Shown here: positions 43,108-52,068 of the stretch, piece after piece
How positions within the stretch are numbered: the first letter of the stretch is position 1
How the letters are laid out: each line of letters opens with the position of its first letter
From: CAYSBE01 sp046309355
GTDB lineage: Bacteria; Bacteroidota; Bacteroidia; UKL13-3
Direction: 5' to 3'
Length of the DNA: 53,591 bases
NCBI GenBank assembly: GCA_046309355.1
Contig: JBKCPL010000059.1
Coordinates: forward strand, 1 to 53,591
Notes under the pieces: model-generated
Databases searched by the model: none
The model's input: only the letters and a program-made list of their open reading frames with translations
What the model was told of the DNA's origin: nothing
Program-made: the position numbers and the translations under genes

Positions 43108-45495
43108 GTGTTCAGAAGCGGATTCATCTTCGTTTTAGTCCTATTATGGAGTAGCTATGCGTTTGCCACCCACATTGTAGGCGGCAGCATTTCCCTTGTA
43201 TACGTCAGCGGAAATAATTACAAGCTGCAAATGAAAGTGCTGCGTGATTGTATTAATGGTAACCCCAACGCTACGTTCGACAGGCCGGCTACTATAGGCA
43301 TGTTTAACAAAAGAACCAATCAGCGGGTACAAAATTTTTCATTGAATAGTGTTCAGGTTACCCAATTGCAATCTTCAGGTCCCAATTGTGCACCTGCGCC
43401 CAATGCATGTACCGAGTTGGGCTTTTACGAACTGAATGTAACCTTCAACCCAACTGTATACAACAGCACCGATGGGTATTATTTCGTTTACATGCGTTGT
43501 TGCCGAAACGGTATTATTGAAAATATTGTCCAACCGGGCGATGCTGCCATTGCGTTGTACTGCGAAGTACCAGCATTTAGCCTGCGAAACAGCAGCCCTA
43601 CATTCAGCAATAATCCGTTTACGTACATGTGTACCAATAACGATTTTAATTACAACTTCAATTTCACAGATGTTGATGGAGACGTACTGGTTTATTCTTT
43701 GGTAACCCCACTAAACGGAACGCTCGATAAAAATACACCTATTACCAATAATCCCGACCCAGGTCCGTATTCTGGAATTCAGTGGCTGCCCACTTACAGC
43801 GAAACAAATCAACTTACAGGTAACCCCGGATTAGAAATTAACCGCGACAATGGCAATATACTCATGAATCCGAACAGGGCAGGTGTGTATGTGGCTGCCT
43901 TTAAAGTGGAGGAATTCAGATTCGGGACAAAAATTGGGGAAGTACGTCTCGAATTACAGTTTAATGTAAGTGCATGCTTAACCAATGTTACACCTGTATT
44001 GCTTTACAAAGGACTTCAGGGCGAATTTATAAGTACAATACAAAATGTAGAGGTTAACCAGAAAATATGTTTGGATGTAGATGTTTCAGATCCGCAAGAT
44101 TCCCTATACGTTAAAGTATCTTCCAGCGCCCTCAAAGATTCAACGCTGTCCATCAAACCCGAAATTACGGATACTGTTAAGGCAGGCTCAAAAAATGTAG
44201 TAACCCGTGTTTGCTGGCAAACCAATTGTGCATTGGCTGGAAAGTCGGCCACATTCACAGTAGAGGCTACTGATAATGGCTGTCCGATGCCACGTAAAGT
44301 AAAAGGAACATTCATTATCAATGTTACACCTATGCCAGTTGTAAGTCCTATTGATATATTGTGTTTCCATTTAAAGAACAATGAAATAGAATTCGATTAC
44401 GGAGATACAAGCAGCACCAATCCATATTTTAAACAACATTATGTATACCGCGCCATCAACGATGGGCCCTTTCAACTTATAGATTCGGTAAGTGATATAA
44501 ACCAACGAACATACCGTGATGCAAATGCACCCGACAACCGCAATATCAATTACAAATACTTCATGCGTGCGGCTAATTTATGCGATGTAACAGGCAATAC
44601 GTCAGACACGTCTACAACATTTGATAATCTGGAGGAAATACCACGCGCACAGCCACTCATCACAGTTAGTGTAGAAGAAAACAAGAAGCTGAAAGTGATT
44701 TGGCCAGCCAATAAGGATCAGGATTTTGCCCGATACCGATTGTACAAAACCACCCGCACTAACACTTCTTCATGGATTGAATTGGCTGATTTATTCAAAG
44801 CAACAGATACAGTATTCGTTGATGAGGACGTAGATGTTCAGCAGGAAAGTTATTGCTACTACATCGTAACACGCGATACATGCCAAAATGAAAGCAATAC
44901 CGGACCGTTTAGTTGCTCCATTGTACTCAAAGGAAATTCGAACCCATTCACCCATAAACTGGAATGGATGCCCTACTCTTACTGGTTAAACGGTACACGT
45001 CAGTACGATGTGTTACGCAGCGACCACCTGACAGATAACAACATAATAGCTTTGGGAAGTCCAGCGTTATTAAAATACACAGATGATAACCTGAACACCA
45101 AATCAGGCATTTTCAAGTACACTATAGTGGCTCATGAAGAGCACACTACAGGGTCAGGTCAGGCAGGTACGTTTTACGATGCCGAAAGCCGCTCGAACAC
45201 CATCGAACTTATTCAGGCTCCGCTGCTTTATGTGCCTAATGCATTTACTCCAAATAACGATGGCTCGAATGATGAGGTCGGCATACGGGATGTGTTTGTT
45301 AAAGACTATGAATTAAGAATATACAACCGTTGGGGTCAACTGGTGTTTAGAACACTGGATAAAAACGTTCAATGGAAAGGTGTTGACGAAGAGGGAGTTA
45401 AACAGCCCGATGACGCCTATATATACATTATTCATTATACCGGTTGGGATGGCTCAGCGTATACCAAGCAAGGAAATTTAACCTTACTCCGTTAA
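43108..45495 (+). CDS. Large secreted protein with T9SS type B sorting domain
   Basis: Probable cell-surface or secreted protein of 795 residues. The GTG start is chosen because a TGA lies two codons upstream and the following MFRSGFIFVLVLLWSSYAFA is a signal peptide. The N-terminal region (HIVGGSISLVYVSGNNYKLQMKVLRDCINGNPNATFDRP) opens as in many large Bacteroidota surface proteins. The middle has fibronectin III-like beta segments (KLKVIWPANKDQDFARYRLYK). The end, YVPNAFTPNNDGSNDEVGI...YELRIYNRWGQLVFRT...W.G, is the gliding-motility C-terminal domain that directs type B export through the type IX system. Many cysteines suggest disulfides. Function beyond export is unknown. Confidence 0.88.
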   Translation: MFRSGFIFVLVLLWSSYAFATHIVGGSISLVYVSGNNYKLQMKVLRDCINGNPNATFDRPATIGMFNKRTNQRVQNFSLNSVQVTQLQSSGPNCAPAPNACTELGFYELNVTFNPTVYNSTDGYYFVYMRCCRNGIIENIVQPGDAAIALYCEVPAFSLRNSSPTFSNNPFTYMCTNNDFNYNFNFTDVDGDVLVYSLVTPLNGTLDKNTPITNNPDPGPYSGIQWLPTYSETNQLTGNPGLEINRDNGNILMNPNRAGVYVAAFKVEEFRFGTKIGEVRLELQFNVSACLTNVTPVLLYKGLQGEFISTIQNVEVNQKICLDVDVSDPQDSLYVKVSSSALKDSTLSIKPEITDTVKAGSKNVVTRVCWQTNCALAGKSATFTVEATDNGCPMPRKVKGTFIINVTPMPVVSPIDILCFHLKNNEIEFDYGDTSSTNPYFKQHYVYRAINDGPFQLIDSVSDINQRTYRDANAPDNRNINYKYFMRAANLCDVTGNTSDTSTTFDNLEEIPRAQPLITVSVEENKKLKVIWPANKDQDFARYRLYKTTRTNTSSWIELADLFKATDTVFVDEDVDVQQESYCYYIVTRDTCQNESNTGPFSCSIVLKGNSNPFTHKLEWMPYSYWLNGTRQYDVLRSDHLTDNNIIALGSPALLKYTDDNLNTKSGIFKYTIVAHEEHTTGSGQAGTFYDAESRSNTIELIQAPLLYVPNAFTPNNDGSNDEVGIRDVFVKDYELRIYNRWGQLVFRTLDKNVQWKGVDEEGVKQPDDAYIYIIHYTGWDGSAYTKQGNLTLLR

Positions 45496-45529
45496 GTTAA
45501 TCTATTAATTTTCAGTAAGTTATTACGAA

Positions 45530-45602
45530 TTATGTGAATAAATACTCATATATTCACATAACTTCCACAACACGTATAATTTATGTGGTTAATGTGTGAA
45601 TA
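45530..45602. repeat. Four phased copies of an 11-bp TTATGTGAATA motif
   Basis: In the 217-bp AT-rich spacer after the cargo gene lie TTATGTGAATA (45530-45540), its exact inverse TATTCACATAA (45551-45561), TTATGTGGTTA (45581-45591, 9 of 11) and ATGTGTGAATA (45592-45602, 9 of 11). Centres are 21, 30 and 11 bp apart, close to whole helical turns. The first copy contains TTATTCACA in reverse, which fits the relaxed DnaA-box form TTATNCACA; the others differ from it by one base. No gene is found in this spacer. Confidence 0.6.
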
Positions 45603-45712
45603 TGGGTGAACAATAAGTTTTGACTCATCTATAGCTGTTTGATAGTGCATGTAGTATCTTCACAGAACAATTCATTTTAGTTTAAATACTAACAATCAAA
45701 CAGTTAAATAGT

Positions 45713-46051
45713 ATGGCAGAAGAAAAATTAACACTTGTAACCAAACGTAAACACACGAATACCGTATTCGATTATTGCCTGGATAACCGTATTTCGTTCA
45801 CAGTCAACCCCAAAGGAATTTCAGCCGATGAATTTTGCATTGATTTGACAATCAATGGAATAAAACAAGCTGTTGCTTTGGGTATGTTTGCAAAAGAGCA
45901 TAAATTTGAAGTCCTTGGTTTTACTGAAACGGCATCGCCAAAAACGAATACAAACGTTTCAAAAAAACAGGAATTGAAAGAGAACCCTGTGGTTGAAAAT
46001 CATACTTCCAAAGTTGATCAACAACCGACAAGCTCGGTTCTCCAGTTTTAA
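45713..46051 (+). CDS. Small soluble protein of unknown function
   Basis: Unrecognised 112-residue protein. The first 75 residues look folded (LVTKRKHTNTVFDYCLDNRISFTVNPKGISADEFCIDLTINGIKQAVALGMFAKEHKFEVLGF). From about residue 76 it becomes a polar, probably disordered tail rich in Lys, Asn, Thr and Ser that ends SSVLQF. It has no signal peptide or membrane segment. The repeat-bearing spacer stands upstream and a two-way terminator follows it. I cannot assign a function. Confidence 0.7.
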   Translation: MAEEKLTLVTKRKHTNTVFDYCLDNRISFTVNPKGISADEFCIDLTINGIKQAVALGMFAKEHKFEVLGFTETASPKTNTNVSKKQELKENPVVENHTSKVDQQPTSSVLQF

Positions 46052-46110
46052 ATTCGGAAAACCTGCGCAGCTCGGTTTTGTAAGTTGCCATGTTTTTATA
46101 TTGATTACAC

Positions 46111-46138
46111 AAAAATGGTCCGCATGCGGGCCATTTTT
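46111..46138. terminator. Bidirectional terminator between converging small genes
   Basis: AAAAATGGTCCGC-AT-GCGGGCCATTTTT, a 13-bp stem (including one G-T pair) with A- and T-runs on both sides, so it can serve the gene ending at 46051 and the one ending at 46156. Confidence 0.88.
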
Positions 46139-46155
46139 GTTTTCATCTCAATCAC

Positions 46156-46494
46156 TTATAAAAAGCGTATTTCTTTTATGCAATGCACGGGTATACTTAT
46201 ACCACCTTTTAACATAATAGCATCATCGGTTGCAGCCCACACCGTTGTTTGTACACATAACAATCCCTCGGTGGTTAGAAACACAATATCAATTTTGGCT
46301 TGAGCACTGTTGCCTAGCAGCATGGCCTTTTCCAAATCTACTCTTCGTTGGTTTCGCGAACCACCATCCTCCAACGCATCAAAACTTACAAATTCGTAAG
46401 CCGGAATTTTTTCTTTGTTAATTATAACGGGAATCTGTTCGGATGCAGGCCTATTTTCCATAACGAACACTTCATTAGTAAAAGCAATATACAT
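46156..46494 (-). CDS. Small protein of unknown function
   Basis: Unrecognised 112-residue protein, MYIAFTNEVFVMENRPASEQIPVIINKEKIPAYEFVSFDALEDGG. It has a Gly/Arg-rich turn (SRNQRRVDLEKAMLLGN), then AKIDIVFLTTEGLLCVQTTVWAATDDAIMLKGGISIPVHCIKEIRFL. The strand-rich end resembles small regulatory or binding domains but no motif is conclusive. A second methionine at residue 12 is an alternative start. No signal peptide. It is divergent from the SprT-like gene with 39 bp between starts. Confidence 0.68.
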   Translation of the reverse strand: MYIAFTNEVFVMENRPASEQIPVIINKEKIPAYEFVSFDALEDGGSRNQRRVDLEKAMLLGNSAQAKIDIVFLTTEGLLCVQTTVWAATDDAIMLKGGISIPVHCIKEIRFL

Positions 46495-46533
46495 TTTATA
46501 CCTACATTGTTTTCATTTGTATGGATTTAATTC

Positions 46534-47208
46534 ATGCAACATTACATATCTATTTTACTCGGTCAGATAAACGAACAGAAACAGAGACATAAGCTGCAGC
46601 TTATGCATGTACTCAAAAAGTATCTGCCCCCGGTGGCAGTTGAATACTGCAGCGAACTCATCATGTTGCATAACCTGCATTTGCACATTGAAATTGAACG
46701 CAAAGATAGGCTGGGCGACTACAGCCCACACTTGGGTAAGGGGAACCGCATTTCGATTAATCATAACCTAAGCCCGTATGATTTCCTCATTACTTTTATA
46801 CATGAACTAGCACATCATACGGCATATGTAAAATATGGACAAAAGCACGCTCCGCATGGTGCGGAATGGAAATCTGAATTCAAGGCACATATGCGCACTA
46901 TAGTTATGGCCGGCTTTTTTCCGACTGATGTAGCTGCTCCTTTAATCCAACACATGAAACGTCCGACTTACACTCACAGCGGTGATGTCGAGCTTACCCG
47001 TGCATTATTGAAATACGATAAACGAGATGTACGAATGCTGCAGGATATGCCTGAAGGTGTTGCATTCAAGCTGACTAAAAAATCACGTATTGTATTAATG
47101 AAGGGCGAAAAGATGAAGAAGCGGTATTGCTGCACAGATATACACACGGGCCGGCAATACCTAGTGCATGAGGGTGCAGTTGTTATTCCGATACATAACT
47201 TAAAATAA
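46534..47208 (+). CDS. SprT-like zinc metalloprotease domain protein
   Basis: A 224-residue protein with the SprT/Spartan-type metalloprotease core. HELAHH at residues 90-95 is the HExxH motif (His90, Glu91, His94), and His108 in HAPHGAEWK is the likely third zinc ligand. The preceding NRISINHNLSPYDFLITFIHELAHH is typical. The C-terminal third (from about residue 145) lacks the usual zinc-ribbon cysteines; only one Cys-Cys pair is present (RYCCTD). Its role in bacteria is unsettled; eukaryotic Spartan degrades DNA-protein crosslinks. Its stop lies 9 bp inside the converging peptidase gene. Confidence 0.88.
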   Translation: MQHYISILLGQINEQKQRHKLQLMHVLKKYLPPVAVEYCSELIMLHNLHLHIEIERKDRLGDYSPHLGKGNRISINHNLSPYDFLITFIHELAHHTAYVKYGQKHAPHGAEWKSEFKAHMRTIVMAGFFPTDVAAPLIQHMKRPTYTHSGDVELTRALLKYDKRDVRMLQDMPEGVAFKLTKKSRIVLMKGEKMKKRYCCTDIHTGRQYLVHEGAVVIPIHNLK

Positions 47209-48933
47209 AACCTTTACCGTGAGTTGCGTATTTTTACGCATAATCGTTACCTGTGTTTCATCGCCTTTTTTGAACTTGCTTAAGGCTACCATGTATTCTT
47301 GCATACCCGTAGTTTTGTAATCACCGATACTCATGATTATATCATCGCGTACAATACCTGCAACAGCGGCCGGCTTGCCTTCAGTAACTCCATCTACCCT
47401 TACACCTTTGCCTTCGTACATATAATCGGGCATGATGCCTAAAGTAACCTTAAACGACACACGCGTTGTGCTGTCAGCAGCAGTTTTTTGGAAGGTCAGT
47501 TCGGGTTTTTCATGAAGGAGCTCAATTAACTTCGCGATATGTGTGATGGTTTTTGCAGCACCGTCATAATTTATTTTTTCTTCGTCATCGCTGGGTTTAT
47601 GATAATCGGAGTGAGTGCCGGTGAAATAATGCAATACCGGAATATTCATATTGTAAAATGAAGTGTGATCGCTAGCACCCGTGCCGCTTGCAGTATATTT
47701 ATATTTTAGGGAGTCAATTGAAATTTTAGAAAGTAGCTGATCCCACTCTTTGGCAGTGCCTGTTCCATTTATTCCTAATGAATATTTTGTTGAATCTAGT
47801 CGTCCTATCATATCCATATTTATCATAGCCAGCATGTGCTTAAAATCTGTAGTGGGGTTTCGTGTGTAGAAGTTTGAACCCAGCAGTCCATCTTCTTCGC
47901 CACTGAATGCAATGAACAGGTAGTTGAAGAGGTTATATTTTTTCTGCTGCAGCATTTTACCCAGCACAATAAGCCCCGATGTGCCACTGGCATTATCGTC
48001 TGCACCGTTATGAATTTCTTTAGGCCTACCGACAGGTGTCTTGAACGTAGAGTGACCGTATTCATCAAACCCCAAATGATCATAGTGCGCACCAATCACG
48101 ATGGTTTTATCAGCCTGATTGTTTATGCTGGCAATAACGTTGTGTGCTTTCGATGATAGCTCGTGATAGGTGATATCAGATTGTAAAACAGCGTTTCTAA
48201 ATTGCGAGCTGTCAGAAATATGTTTCATGAGCCATACAGGAACCGAACGGCATCGTTCAGGATTGGCAAATGAGCGGTAGTCCGGGGCATCTTCACCTGA
48301 CTTAGCAATAAAGATAACTCCGGTGGCACCATGTGCTATAGCGGAGTCAACCCGTGCTGAAGCACTCCACCGCTCGGCATATTTGCTATGCGGATTATTT
48401 CCGTCAGGTAAATTATACCACATCACCCACACCTTGCCTTTTGCATTTTTCAATGCGTACCGTACATAGTCATTTTTATCTTTCTGCTCATCCTTTATAC
48501 CATACCCTGCCCACTCAGTTTGCCATTTCATTGAAAACGAAGATTGCCCTGAATACTGCAACGGGTAAACCAATTCATGCCACTCATTCGGACTCGTTTG
48601 AGCAAATGATAGTGTATGCTGTTTAGATGTAAGTAAAAAATACTCACCGCTTGTTCTGTGCGAAAATTGAATGCGTTTAAACGGGAAAGGCTGTTTGAAG
48701 CCTTCCGTACCTGCCGGCTTTAATCCTGCCTTTTCAAATTCCTGTATAATGTAAGCTGCAGCTTTTTGCTCGTTTATTGAACCGGCTAGTCTGCCTTGCA
48801 ACGAGTCATGTGACAATACACGTATATGCTTACTTAATTCGTGTTTTATTCCGGTGTAGTCAGCAGGTGACTGAGCCCATATCACTTCAGTGATAAAGAG
48901 GAATACTATACTAATGCGATTGAATAATTTCAT
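47200..48933 (-). CDS. M28 family zinc peptidase with PDZ domain
   Basis: Exported aminopeptidase-like enzyme of 577 residues with signal peptide MKLFNRISIVFLFITEVIWAQ. A PA-like insert (about 130-250) interrupts the core. Zinc ligands of M28 are visible: GAHYDHLGF, NGADDNASGT, FSGEEDGLLGS, INMDMIGRLD and HYFTGTHSDYHKPSDD. A C-terminal PDZ domain (GVRVDGVTEGKPAAVAGIVRDDIIMSIGD) ends the protein. It overlaps the TauE/SafE gene by 23 bp and so ends a minus-strand operon with two proteases. Substrates are unknown. Confidence 0.93.
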   Translation of the reverse strand: MKLFNRISIVFLFITEVIWAQSPADYTGIKHELSKHIRVLSHDSLQGRLAGSINEQKAAAYIIQEFEKAGLKPAGTEGFKQPFPFKRIQFSHRTSGEYFLLTSKQHTLSFAQTSPNEWHELVYPLQYSGQSSFSMKWQTEWAGYGIKDEQKDKNDYVRYALKNAKGKVWVMWYNLPDGNNPHSKYAERWSASARVDSAIAHGATGVIFIAKSGEDAPDYRSFANPERCRSVPVWLMKHISDSSQFRNAVLQSDITYHELSSKAHNVIASINNQADKTIVIGAHYDHLGFDEYGHSTFKTPVGRPKEIHNGADDNASGTSGLIVLGKMLQQKKYNLFNYLFIAFSGEEDGLLGSNFYTRNPTTDFKHMLAMINMDMIGRLDSTKYSLGINGTGTAKEWDQLLSKISIDSLKYKYTASGTGASDHTSFYNMNIPVLHYFTGTHSDYHKPSDDEEKINYDGAAKTITHIAKLIELLHEKPELTFQKTAADSTTRVSFKVTLGIMPDYMYEGKGVRVDGVTEGKPAAVAGIVRDDIIMSIGDYKTTGMQEYMVALSKFKKGDETQVTIMRKNTQLTVKVLF

Positions 48934-49732
48934 ACAGTAATTTTATTAAGATGACACTTACCAATAGTGTAAAAATAGTTTTAACCAAAGATTGCCGAGC
49001 ATAGTGGGATGCACGAACACCCATCGGAGCAAACATAAAGGAGGCAATAATCATTGGAACAACCAATGGAAAAACAATGGCTCCCAGTTGAAGCGTGTGT
49101 ATTTTATGAATATGTGTATGGCTAAGGTTATAAATCCCCACAGTTATAGCTAATAGAGGTATTACGCCATTTGAAATAGAACCTGCCTTTTTTAAAGGTT
49201 GTTTTAGTACTTCGCTGATCATCGGGGTCATAAGCACGCCTCCTCCCAAACCGGACAGCGCAGTTATAAGGCCTGTTGTAAAACCCGTTGCAGCATAACT
49301 GTATGCGGGCACGTTTAATTTATTCGATTCGTGATTTTTTGACACCAACATGCGCATTACAATTGCACCAAGTATACATGCGAACACAATGTTAAATGCG
49401 GATTTATTGTACCAGTCGCCCTGTGTTATTAACCAGGTCATGGCTAAAACGCTTATCATTCCCGGAATGGCAGTAAGCAGAATTTCTTTTGGATAAAAAT
49501 TTTTAAGCCGGTACTGTTTGTAGCTGGCAATAACACCTGAAAATACTATTGTAAATAAAGAATTAGCAAGAATGGCCTTTACCAGTTCCTCATCTCTGTA
49601 ACCCAGTTTACTCAAAAAGTAATCAAGTATGGGAACGTAAATAATGCCTCCGCCTACACCCAGGTAGCCAGATAAAAAGGAACCGGCACCACCCAGTATG
49701 AAAAGCATTGTGTAATCAGGCCAGTGCAACAT
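48911..49732 (-). CDS. TauE/SafE family permease
   Basis: Inner-membrane transporter of 273 residues with about eight hydrophobic helices. The two repeated family motifs are GYLGVGGGIIYVPIL near residue 24 and ALSGLGGGVLMTPMI near 160. Members export sulfite, sulfoacetate or related organosulfur anions; the substrate cannot be read from sequence. It lies 8 bp after the S41 protease gene and overlaps the M28 gene, so it is co-transcribed with two envelope proteases, which gives no obvious hint to its cargo. Confidence 0.9.
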   Translation of the reverse strand: MLHWPDYTMLFILGGAGSFLSGYLGVGGGIIYVPILDYFLSKLGYRDEELVKAILANSLFTIVFSGVIASYKQYRLKNFYPKEILLTAIPGMISVLAMTWLITQGDWYNKSAFNIVFACILGAIVMRMLVSKNHESNKLNVPAYSYAATGFTTGLITALSGLGGGVLMTPMISEVLKQPLKKAGSISNGVIPLLAITVGIYNLSHTHIHKIHTLQLGAIVFPLVVPMIIASFMFAPMGVRASHYARQSLVKTIFTLLVSVILIKLLYEIIQSH

Positions 49733-49740
49733 GGGAGTGC

Positions 49741-51408
49741 TTAGTTTTTAAGATTTAAGATTTCAGCATACCGTTTTTTGTCTTTAACAATCTTTAACGC
49801 TTCTTGAATATCTTCGTCAATACTGAATGTAGATTCGTATCGTGCCTTCTGAAAATAATACCTGCGTGCAATTTCCTCCTGAAGCAGCTCGCACAACTCG
49901 CTTCGGTTTTTATCCAAATCGGCTTGTTTATCGTGCGCCAGTGTGGCCTTTAGTTTATCGTACTGCTCTTTAATGGCATCGTAGTATTTTTCTTGTTCTG
50001 CCTTTTTCTTTAATTCCTCAAGGGCCTGTTCACTTTGAGTGGTGTAGTCGTAATCCTTATCTTTTAAGTATGCCTTGAAGTCAGCAAAAATCTCATCTGT
50101 AATTTTAAAGTCACGTGCAGCAGGAATACTTTCATGACGGTTGCGGTAGTATGTGGCATAGTCAAATAGCAATTGTTTACTAAGCAAACTTTGTGTAATT
50201 TTTGAATATGGTTTTTGTTCAACACCTATATCAGGGTCTACACCGCCACCGTCAAATACTTTTCGTCCGTTTCGTGTTTTAAACTCTTTTTTCAGTGAAT
50301 CGGGGACTGAGCCTACACTTCCGTCTTCATTTCGCTGCGAATAATCGAGGGCTTGTATACACCGCCCTGAAGGCGTATAGTACTTTGCGGTAGTTACTTT
50401 TAGCTGGGCATTGTAGGTAAGTGGTCGTGTGCTTTGCACCAATCCTTTTCCAAATGTTTTCTGTCCTATAACTACAGCCCTGTCTAGGTCTTGAAGTGTG
50501 CCCGAAACAATTTCGGACGCACTGGCTGATGTGCGGCTTGTAAGTACAACAACGGGTATAGTTAAGTCAGTTGCCTGATTCAGTGTTTTATAAGATTTCT
50601 CCCACTCTTTTACCTTGCCTTTTGTACTTACTACCTCTTGTCCTTGTGGCACAAATACATTTACAATATTTACCGCTTCATGTAGCAAACCTCCGGGGTT
50701 TCCTCTTACATCCAGAATAATATTTTCTGCTTGTAGTTTCTTCAGTTCTAGAACAGCATCACGTACTTCTTTACCTGCATCATTGGTAAATGATTGTAGC
50801 CGAATATATCCTGTGGTCTTATCTACCATACCGAAGTAAGGTACATTTTTCACCTTTATCTCTTCACGTGTGAGTACTTTTTCCATTTCCCCGGCACCTT
50901 CACGTTTTATCTTTAGTTTAACTTTTGTTCCCGCTTGACCTTTCAGCATTTTACTTATGTCTGACGAGTTTTTAGAGCGTGTCGACTTCCCTTCTATCTC
51001 TACGATAAGGTCACCGGCTCGCAGATCTTCTTTCTGAGCAGGAAATCCCTCATACGGATCGGTAATAACTATATACTCTCCTTTTTGTGATATCTGTGCA
51101 CCTATGCCTCCGTACTGACCTGTCATTTGAAAACGAAAATCTTCAGCTTCCGATTCGGATATGTAATTCGTATACGGATCAAGTGTCTTAAGCATCTCAT
51201 CTATTGCTTTTTTGGTCAGCTTACCGGCATCTATATCATCTACGTAGTAGGTATTTACTTCCCTGAATACAGCAGCAAAAATTTCCAGATTCTTTGAAAT
51301 TTCGAAGAAGTTGGATTGAGCTGCCGTAAATGATAGCAGTGTTGCGGTAACCCCTGCAGTAAGCAGCAATCTGTATTTTTTAACGAACGTGCGTAGTTGA
51401 ACTTTCAT
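49741..51408 (-). CDS. S41 family C-terminal processing protease
   Basis: Second Ser-Lys periplasmic protease, 555 residues from the ATG at 51406-51408 (MKVQLRTFVKKYRLLLTAGVTATLLSFTAAQ, signal or anchor). A start four codons earlier is possible. A PDZ domain lies at about 90-170 (GFPAQKEDLRAGDLIVEIEGKS); the catalytic pair is Ser296 in TSASASEI and Lys321 in KTFGKGLVQ. ILDVRGNPGGLLHEAV is conserved. A long helical, charged C-terminal region (about 430-530, rich in Lys and Glu) extends beyond the core. It follows yidD after 46 bp, an order common in Bacteroidota. Confidence 0.94.
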   Translation of the reverse strand: MKVQLRTFVKKYRLLLTAGVTATLLSFTAAQSNFFEISKNLEIFAAVFREVNTYYVDDIDAGKLTKKAIDEMLKTLDPYTNYISESEAEDFRFQMTGQYGGIGAQISQKGEYIVITDPYEGFPAQKEDLRAGDLIVEIEGKSTRSKNSSDISKMLKGQAGTKVKLKIKREGAGEMEKVLTREEIKVKNVPYFGMVDKTTGYIRLQSFTNDAGKEVRDAVLELKKLQAENIILDVRGNPGGLLHEAVNIVNVFVPQGQEVVSTKGKVKEWEKSYKTLNQATDLTIPVVVLTSRTSASASEIVSGTLQDLDRAVVIGQKTFGKGLVQSTRPLTYNAQLKVTTAKYYTPSGRCIQALDYSQRNEDGSVGSVPDSLKKEFKTRNGRKVFDGGGVDPDIGVEQKPYSKITQSLLSKQLLFDYATYYRNRHESIPAARDFKITDEIFADFKAYLKDKDYDYTTQSEQALEELKKKAEQEKYYDAIKEQYDKLKATLAHDKQADLDKNRSELCELLQEEIARRYYFQKARYESTFSIDEDIQEALKIVKDKKRYAEILNLKN

Positions 51409-51454
51409 AATTGTGCACAAGGTACGAATTTTAATAACGTAGTGATGTATGCTC

Positions 51455-51694
51455 TTATTTTACCGGATCGTAGCCGCTACCACCCCAGGGGTGACAGCGT
51501 GAAATGCGCTTCAGGCCAAGCCACATACCCTTAAGCGGGCCATATTTCGTAATAGCTTCAATGCTGTACTGTGAGCAAGTTGGTGTATAACGGCAAGCAT
51601 TGGGGAGCAATGGCGAAATAAGATACTGGTATAATTTTATCAGCGTTATAAATGGTGCATTTATCCATGTCTTAAACGATGCCATAAAATTCAT
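51455..51694 (-). CDS. yidD: Membrane protein insertion efficiency factor YidD
   Basis: Small amphipathic protein that helps YidC insert membrane proteins. The 79 residues carry the full signature: LIKLYQYLISPLLPNACRYTPTCSQYSIEAI, then GPLKGMWLGLKRISRCHPWGGSGYDPV, with three conserved cysteines. It overlaps rnpA by 23 bp; an internal ATG at 51685 would shorten the overlap. Confidence 0.96.
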   Translation of the reverse strand: MNFMASFKTWINAPFITLIKLYQYLISPLLPNACRYTPTCSQYSIEAITKYGPLKGMWLGLKRISRCHPWGGSGYDPVK

Positions 51695-52043
51695 TCATTA
51701 GATTTTCAAATGCTCCATTAAGTTCGCTGAATTTCAATATGGATTTCCCGGTATAGGAAATGCTCAAAATGATTTTCCGGTTGTTTAATCTGTTGTAAAG
51801 TGCGGGTTTATTTAACCTGTACAATTCCCTGAGGTACCTTTTTATTTTATTTCGGTTAACCGAATTGGGGAAATTACGTTTTGAAACTAAAAATAGCACC
51901 TGAACCGATGCTTCTCCCGGATGATCCGTCTCAAGCCAAGTAAAACGAAAAGGAAACCGAGATAAACTACGGTTTCCTTTTTCAAATAATTTTTTAATTA
52001 ATGTATCGCTACACAGCCTTTCTGATTTGCTGAGAGTATACAT
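51672..52043 (-). CDS. rnpA: Ribonuclease P protein component
   Basis: Protein subunit that helps the catalytic RNA of RNase P mature tRNA 5' ends. I choose the ATG at 52041-52043 (MYTLSKSERLCSDTLIKKLFEKG, 123 residues) over a TTG four codons upstream because it matches the family's start. The RNR motif region is VSKRNFPNSVNRNKIKRYLRELYRLNK. It stands 25 bp after rpmH and overlaps yidD, the usual cluster. Confidence 0.95.
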   Translation of the reverse strand: MYTLSKSERLCSDTLIKKLFEKGNRSLSRFPFRFTWLETDHPGEASVQVLFLVSKRNFPNSVNRNKIKRYLRELYRLNKPALYNRLNNRKIILSISYTGKSILKFSELNGAFENLMNEFYGIV

Positions 52044-52068
52044 ACGGTAAGTCAATTAGCTAAACGCC

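Noticed and set aside
45530..45561. dif (XerCD) site
   Set aside because: Arms are 11 bp as in dif, but the spacer is 10 instead of 6 bp and the TTATGT ends point outward, the wrong way.
45530..45561. CRP-type site TGTGA/TCACA
   Set aside because: The half-sites are 17 bp apart; CRP sites need 6.
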